34,367 nt of DNA. Origin: Herpetosiphon sp. Its GTDB lineage: Bacteria; Chloroflexota; Anaerolineae; Anaerolineales; Villigracilaceae. Under the pieces are notes generated by a model that was given only the letters and a program-made list of their open reading frames with translations, did no database searches and was not told the DNA's origin. Each line of letters begins with the position of its first letter. The first letter of the stretch is position 1. This document shows positions 30,694-34,367 of the stretch, one piece after another. A program made the position numbers and the translations under genes. The stretch is taken from NCBI GenBank assembly GCA_020717985.1, contig DYDH01000022.1, forward strand, positions 1 through 34,367, in the 5' to 3' direction.

Positions 30694-32188
30694 TTTTTTC
30701 TCCCTTTGGTTGTGCAGGTTCGTCCGATAATATTTTTTGCAGGTTTTTGAGTATTTCAGGGGATTCAATCGCAAAATACGCACGCGAAAATGGATCTTCT
30801 ATATTCTGATTTAGAATACTTGAAAACGAAACAAATAGTGAATTTGTGAAATCAGATTCGTCGACCTTCTCCAAACTTTTTGCTATGGATTGTAGTATAT
30901 CGCGTTGAGCATCCATGCCGGCGAGCTCTTTGATACGAATTTGATCCGCATCAGACTTTCCCTGACGCATATGAGCTATCTTTTCTCGCTCAGCCTGCCA
31001 ATAAGAGAATCTTTCATTCGTCACGTTCTGTGGGACCTGTATGCTAAGGATCTGAAGGCTAAGGACTCTACAACCTTCATCTTTCAAAAGATTGTTGTTT
31101 AGATCGTCTATAAATTTTTGTAGTGCATTCGAGGAGAGGATTTGCGTTTGATCGCCATAAGGGATATGGCTTTTTTGACCTTCTTTTTCTGCTATTGCAT
31201 TGCCATCCATTTGCTTTTCGTGGATAACATCCCGTTCAAAACTGTTTGAGCGATTATTTTCCAGCCTGTTAAATTCAACAAATAATTCATCAAGACGATG
31301 GCTGGTTATATAAGCCGAGAATTTTCCACTTACACGCCCCAATAAGCCATCCAGCCATTCAGATTCATTCATCTTCCCTGTTTTTGAGTCGCATTTGACG
31401 GTCATTCGTTCAACAGCCTTACGAACTTCAATAGGGTCAAATGGGTACACTAAATTTTTAGAGTGTGCCAAGGCTTGTTCACTGTATTTTATTTGACAAA
31501 CCAAGCGTAAGTCCAAACATACTTCTATGCCATCCTTTGAGAAATTATTAACGCGAATCGGAAGGGTTTGAGGTCGTAAGTCAACTATGGAACGGATTCT
31601 TTCGTGCCGCTCCAGAAACGGAACCGGCATACCGGGACCAACGACGCGTGAAAAACTGTTGCCTCGCTCTAAATAAAGGGCGATACCATCATAAATTATC
31701 AGATTTGCGGGTCCCCCTAACCAACGTACCCAATCATCCTTCTCTTTTAATTTTGGCTCATCAAGAACAATAAACGGATATTTCAAAAAGCTATTGAGAG
31801 GCGGCGGCAAAGGAGTAATGCCTAATAATCGGAGGCGAATCAAGGGGGAGGTTTTGGTTTTATCTGGCAACTTGTAAAATTCCCGTAGCAATTTATCGGA
31901 ATTCTTGAAAACGACTCGAAGACCCACGCTTACTAATAAAAATGGGAAAATGAATATTGCAATTATTTTCAAAATTGCTACACTGCTGTCGATCACTCCG
32001 CCTTTCGCTTCACTCAGGAAAAAACCAATGTACATGATGCTGTATAATAAAACATAGGCAAACAATATAGATGGAAGGATAATAACTCTTCCCATTCTTG
32101 CCAGGTCATTCCATGATTCCTCTTTCGAGTTAAAGCGACTTTGCCAGGTTTCAGGTTGATTTATTTGGTAAACCGTTTTGTTTTTCAT
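30683..32188 (-). CDS. SPFH/band-7 membrane protein 2
   Basis: 501 residues. Two membrane segments (~34-58 and ~68-93). The SPFH domain starts at GGPANLIIYDGIALYLERG (~158-176), with VVGPGMPVPFL (~182-192), SIVDLRPQTLPI (~200-211) and DGIEVCLDLRLVCQIKY. VLSLQILSIQVPQNV precedes the coiled coil NERFSYWQAEREKIAHMRQG, as in stomatin-type proteins. The start overlaps the SPFH 1 stop by ATGA and has GAGGA upstream. The gene body is visibly A/T-rich compared with genes to the left. It probably assembles with the other SPFH proteins into a membrane ring or scaffold; this is inferred from the family. Confidence 0.78.
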   Translation of the reverse strand: MKNKTVYQINQPETWQSRFNSKEESWNDLARMGRVIILPSILFAYVLLYSIMYIGFFLSEAKGGVIDSSVAILKIIAIFIFPFLLVSVGLRVVFKNSDKLLREFYKLPDKTKTSPLIRLRLLGITPLPPPLNSFLKYPFIVLDEPKLKEKDDWVRWLGGPANLIIYDGIALYLERGNSFSRVVGPGMPVPFLERHERIRSIVDLRPQTLPIRVNNFSKDGIEVCLDLRLVCQIKYSEQALAHSKNLVYPFDPIEVRKAVERMTVKCDSKTGKMNESEWLDGLLGRVSGKFSAYITSHRLDELFVEFNRLENNRSNSFERDVIHEKQMDGNAIAEKEGQKSHIPYGDQTQILSSNALQKFIDDLNNNLLKDEGCRVLSLQILSIQVPQNVTNERFSYWQAEREKIAHMRQGKSDADQIRIKELAGMDAQRDILQSIAKSLEKVDESDFTNSLFVSFSSILNQNIEDPFSRAYFAIESPEILKNLQKILSDEPAQPKGEKNER

Positions 32189-33837
32189 GATCTATTTTCC
32201 TCATCTTCAATATTTTCCCGCTTATTCTCCTTCTTATTTAAAACCATTTCTTGTTTGATTGTATCTACCTGCGTTCTTACTTTTTCGCCCTCAGGGCTTG
32301 ATTGATGCTGTTGCAGGAATTTTTCCAATTTATCGAGGTAATTTAACGCAACGACTTGTTTTGCAATCTTCGGATTCCCTATCAAATTCAAACTCCCAAT
32401 TACAGATTGCAAAAGAGCCGAGCGGGTCTGAGCCTTGGCTTCTTTTAGTAATCTGTCATACTCAGCGTCGCCTGTAGCTTTTTTTGTAGCTTTACGTTGT
32501 TCCCAAACAGTTTTCCACGTCTCAAATTGCTGTGTGGCAATTTCGCTATTTTCGGCTAGAATAAATTTAATCACTCTGGCACTAAACAATTGAATTCCGT
32601 AGTTCTGTAGTCTTGGAGCCATCATATTAACTATTTGTTCACTGACCTCGTCTAGGGCGCTATGGCCGGGTCGATCATCTTTAGGCACCCATATGTTATC
32701 CATATTTCGTTGGGAAAGCACCTCTCGTGCTGCTTGTTCCAACTGGCCTAAAACCCAACTATCCCAATAGATAGGTGGTTTTTTACTTGCGTCAAAATTA
32801 TCATTTGCGCCTGTTGCGGTGACCCCTATCGTACTTAATGCAGCATGTACCCGCTCTCTGGAGTACGGATAACTTCTATTTTCCCTGTCAACGCGGGTTT
32901 CATGTGGTAATAAAATAGGTCCAGTTCGCCAGGCAGCGTGACGTTTTTCTTTATCTTGTTTTTTCCAATCACTATGATCAATTGCAAAGGCAGCGAATAA
33001 AATAGCTTTAATCTGGGTTCCATCATTAAGTACCGTGTTGATCTCGGAACTCCTGAGTTGGGTTCGCAGGTCCACTACAGCAACAGGGCGTTCGTAAATA
33101 TTAGTGAATACCAATCCTGGTCCCTTTACATCAACAAATTCGACACCAGTGGAAATTCCTACAACTTGATGGGGACGCGTCCATACAGCACCAGGTTGTC
33201 CAAAATCCTTGAAACAATCCCCATTTATCCGTTTTTCTAATTCTCGCCCGGCGTTCTCTGCAATTACCCAGACAGGATATTGAAGTCCCCATATATATAA
33301 ACTTAAAAATTTAAATTTTTGGTGGTTCTCATTCTTATCGTCCGGGTTCGAAGCAGGTAATAAAATAATTGCTAACTTATCAATGAGCCAATAGAAAATG
33401 GCAAAAATTGGAATGGAGACACTCAGAATTCCTATCCATTCTCCCACATGCCAACCATATAGGAGAATCAACATATGCCCAAATGCTGTGTATAAGCCAC
33501 GTTTTCCACTTTCTTTTTTTGTGTATAAATATATTAAAACAGGAATAATTAAAGATAATAGCTCCCAGCGGAGAGCGCCTGCAGGAATCCCTTCTTTGAC
33601 TAATGAACTCGCTAAGTTTGGAATATATATTGTCGCACCAGCCACAACTGCTTCAAAAAGCAAAAAGATAATCCCCAAAAACAACCCTCTTCCTGTCCCC
33701 TCATTTTTTATCCACTTAATTGTAAGATGCGCAGCCAAAGTTAATAATCCAAATATTGCTGCAATTGTAACGAAAATATCAGCAACAAAATTTGCAGTTC
33801 TAATTAGTGCGACAAAGAATTCCATAAAGTTTTTCAT
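32185..33837 (-). CDS. Multi-pass SPFH/band-7 membrane protein 1
   Basis: 550 residues. Unlike ordinary stomatins it has about five membrane segments in the first 160 residues (~15-40, 51-73, 90-106, 114-129, 132-160). The SPFH domain follows: VKGPGLVFTNIYERP (~237-251), VAVVDLRTQ (~252-260) and NDGTQIKAILFAAFAID. The later part QNYGIQLFSARVIKFILAEN and the charged helix TQQFETWKTVWEQRKATKKA are the typical strand and coiled coil at the end of an SPFH domain. It is the first large gene after the promoter at 34059-34088 and begins 1 bp after the small ORF at 33839-33994. It may anchor the complex or act as a channel-like component. Confidence 0.8.
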   Translation of the reverse strand: MKNFMEFFVALIRTANFVADIFVTIAAIFGLLTLAAHLTIKWIKNEGTGRGLFLGIIFLLFEAVVAGATIYIPNLASSLVKEGIPAGALRWELLSLIIPVLIYLYTKKESGKRGLYTAFGHMLILLYGWHVGEWIGILSVSIPIFAIFYWLIDKLAIILLPASNPDDKNENHQKFKFLSLYIWGLQYPVWVIAENAGRELEKRINGDCFKDFGQPGAVWTRPHQVVGISTGVEFVDVKGPGLVFTNIYERPVAVVDLRTQLRSSEINTVLNDGTQIKAILFAAFAIDHSDWKKQDKEKRHAAWRTGPILLPHETRVDRENRSYPYSRERVHAALSTIGVTATGANDNFDASKKPPIYWDSWVLGQLEQAAREVLSQRNMDNIWVPKDDRPGHSALDEVSEQIVNMMAPRLQNYGIQLFSARVIKFILAENSEIATQQFETWKTVWEQRKATKKATGDAEYDRLLKEAKAQTRSALLQSVIGSLNLIGNPKIAKQVVALNYLDKLEKFLQQHQSSPEGEKVRTQVDTIKQEMVLNKKENKRENIEDEENRS

Positions 33838-33838
33838 C

Positions 33839-33994
33839 TTATCTTAAGGAATCTAAAACTAATCTAACTCTATAGTCCACGAATATCAAAGCCAATCCGC
33901 CCAAGAGAAATATAAAATCTAACTCAATGTTGATGGAATCCAACACGCCATTGGTTAATTTTACAATCCAGCCTATTATTCCAAGAGTATCCAA
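33839..33994 (-). CDS. 51-residue small membrane protein at the head of the SPFH operon
   Basis: A TTG at 33994 follows AGGGAG by 9 nt and opens a 51-codon frame that ends 1 bp before the ATG of SPFH gene 1. It begins MDTLGIIGWIVKLTNG; residues ~26-40 (DFIFLLGGLALIFVD) form a membrane segment followed by a basic end (YRVRLVLDSLR). The predicted transcript from the promoter at 34059-34088 starts about 58 nt before it. Reading frame, spacing and hydrophobic pattern all support a real gene. I recognise no family. Confidence 0.55.
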   Translation of the reverse strand: MDTLGIIGWIVKLTNGVLDSINIELDFIFLLGGLALIFVDYRVRLVLDSLR

Positions 33995-34058
33995 ATCAAA
34001 AGTCTCCCTGACTCTTTTGTAAACTCTGCCCGATAATTACAAAATCATTGTGAAATTT

Positions 34059-34088
34059 AGTATATACTCTCATAACTCCCTTTGTCAA
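34059..34088 (-). promoter_or_regulatory. Consensus promoter of the SPFH operon
   Basis: Minus strand: TTGACA at 34088-34083 and TATACT at 34064-34059 with an 18-bp spacer. It is the best promoter in this part of the window and points into the small ORF and SPFH gene 1. Confidence 0.75.
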
Positions 34089-34098
34089 GAACAAATGC

Positions 34099-34307
34099 AT
34101 GACTAAATTCGAATTCCACTGCCATTCCTGCGCCTCAAAAGACTCTTTAACCCTTCCTGTGGACTTGGTTTCAATCGCACGGTGATGGTAGCCGGCCACA
34201 ATTTCATTTCGGGTGCGCAGGAGGCGCAGGCGATTGACCCTGGACTTATCATTATTGATGATGAGATCATGACTACCCAAGGTGAGATTCTGGCTGCGTT
34301 TGTGTAG
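34099..34307 (+). pseudogene. Possible short frameshifted gene, divergent from the SPFH operon
   Basis: From ATG 34099 a 28-codon frame (MTKFEFHCHSCASKDSLTLP..., with one Cys-x2-Cys) stops at 34185. A second frame, offset by one base, opens at the overlapping ATG 34185 (TGATG) and runs 40 codons (MVAGHNFISGAQEAQAIDPG...). The two read like one protein joined by a one-base shift near 34182, or two coupled small ORFs. TATACT at 34063-34068 could serve as -10. An opposite-strand frame covers the same bases, so the call is uncertain. The 60 bp after it hold AGGAGG but no gene I can support. Confidence 0.3.
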
Positions 34308-34367
34308 GAGGAAATTCCACGCGGACTTACGCCATAGAAGACAATTAAACTGATAAAGGAACAGTGC

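Noticed and set aside
33996..34280. A 94-codon minus-strand frame upstream of the small membrane ORF
   Set aside because: It would start about 190 bp upstream of the consensus promoter at 34059-34088 and has no visible ribosome-binding site; no family recognised. It remains an alternative to the plus-strand frames there.

Overview
The window reads as ordinary chromosomal DNA of a free-living bacterium, most likely a member of the Chloroflexota, class Anaerolineae. That placement is inference. It rests on an archaeal-type isopentenyl phosphate kinase (known in some Chloroflexota), a deazaflavin (F420-type) nitroreductase homologue, a membrane protein with a long Thr/Pro-rich linker, a double-domain benzoyl-CoA/2-hydroxyacyl-CoA dehydratase activase, and many short palindromic repeats inside and between genes. 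No rRNA, tRNA, CRISPR array or transposase was seen.

Left part (1-9300): the 3' portion of a large acyl-CoA dehydratase activase gene, a block of tandem hairpins, then a TetR-controlled drug-exporter operon: tetR, ABC-2 permease, HlyD/YbhG-like adaptor, deazaflavin-dependent nitroreductase homologue and two ABC ATPases. A consensus promoter with an overlapping 14-bp palindrome precedes tetR. The operon ends in a 38-bp perfect palindrome.

Middle part (9300-25100): a PspC protein; two convergent membrane glycosyltransferase-like genes; a split AddB-like pair (helicase-like ATPase plus iron-sulfur PD-(D/E)XK nuclease); a NYN-domain protein; an ABC-F ATPase preceded by a 25-codon leader ORF and a terminator-like hairpin, which looks like an attenuator; a GcvR-like double-ACT protein; a small membrane protein; a P1-family peptidase; formate-tetrahydrofolate ligase with an odd lysine-rich N-terminal tail; isopentenyl phosphate kinase; a Thr/Pro-rich membrane protein; and a PaaI-type thioesterase.

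Right part (25100-34090, all minus strand): the most unusual region. From a consensus promoter at 34059-34088 run a 51-codon small membrane ORF, a multi-pass SPFH/band-7 protein, a second SPFH protein, a TPR protein with a LexA/S24-type Ser-Lys peptidase domain, then after a 153-bp gap holding a 29-nt hairpin two more SPFH proteins, psuG (pseudouridine-5'-phosphate glycosidase) and an AHSA1-like gene. Most junctions are ATGA or similar overlaps. All four SPFH proteins have N-terminal membrane segments and share a [VI][DN]LRxQ motif. I know of no described system with this composition. I infer a hetero-oligomeric membrane microdomain assembly with an associated signal-controlled self-cleaving or regulatory peptidase. 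The first half of this block is visibly more A/T-rich than the rest of the window.

A second theme is repeats: short palindromic elements are inserted in frame in at least four unrelated proteins, and related ones lie between genes. A third is several probable leaderless starts, with a TATAAT-like box 6-8 nt before the start codon.
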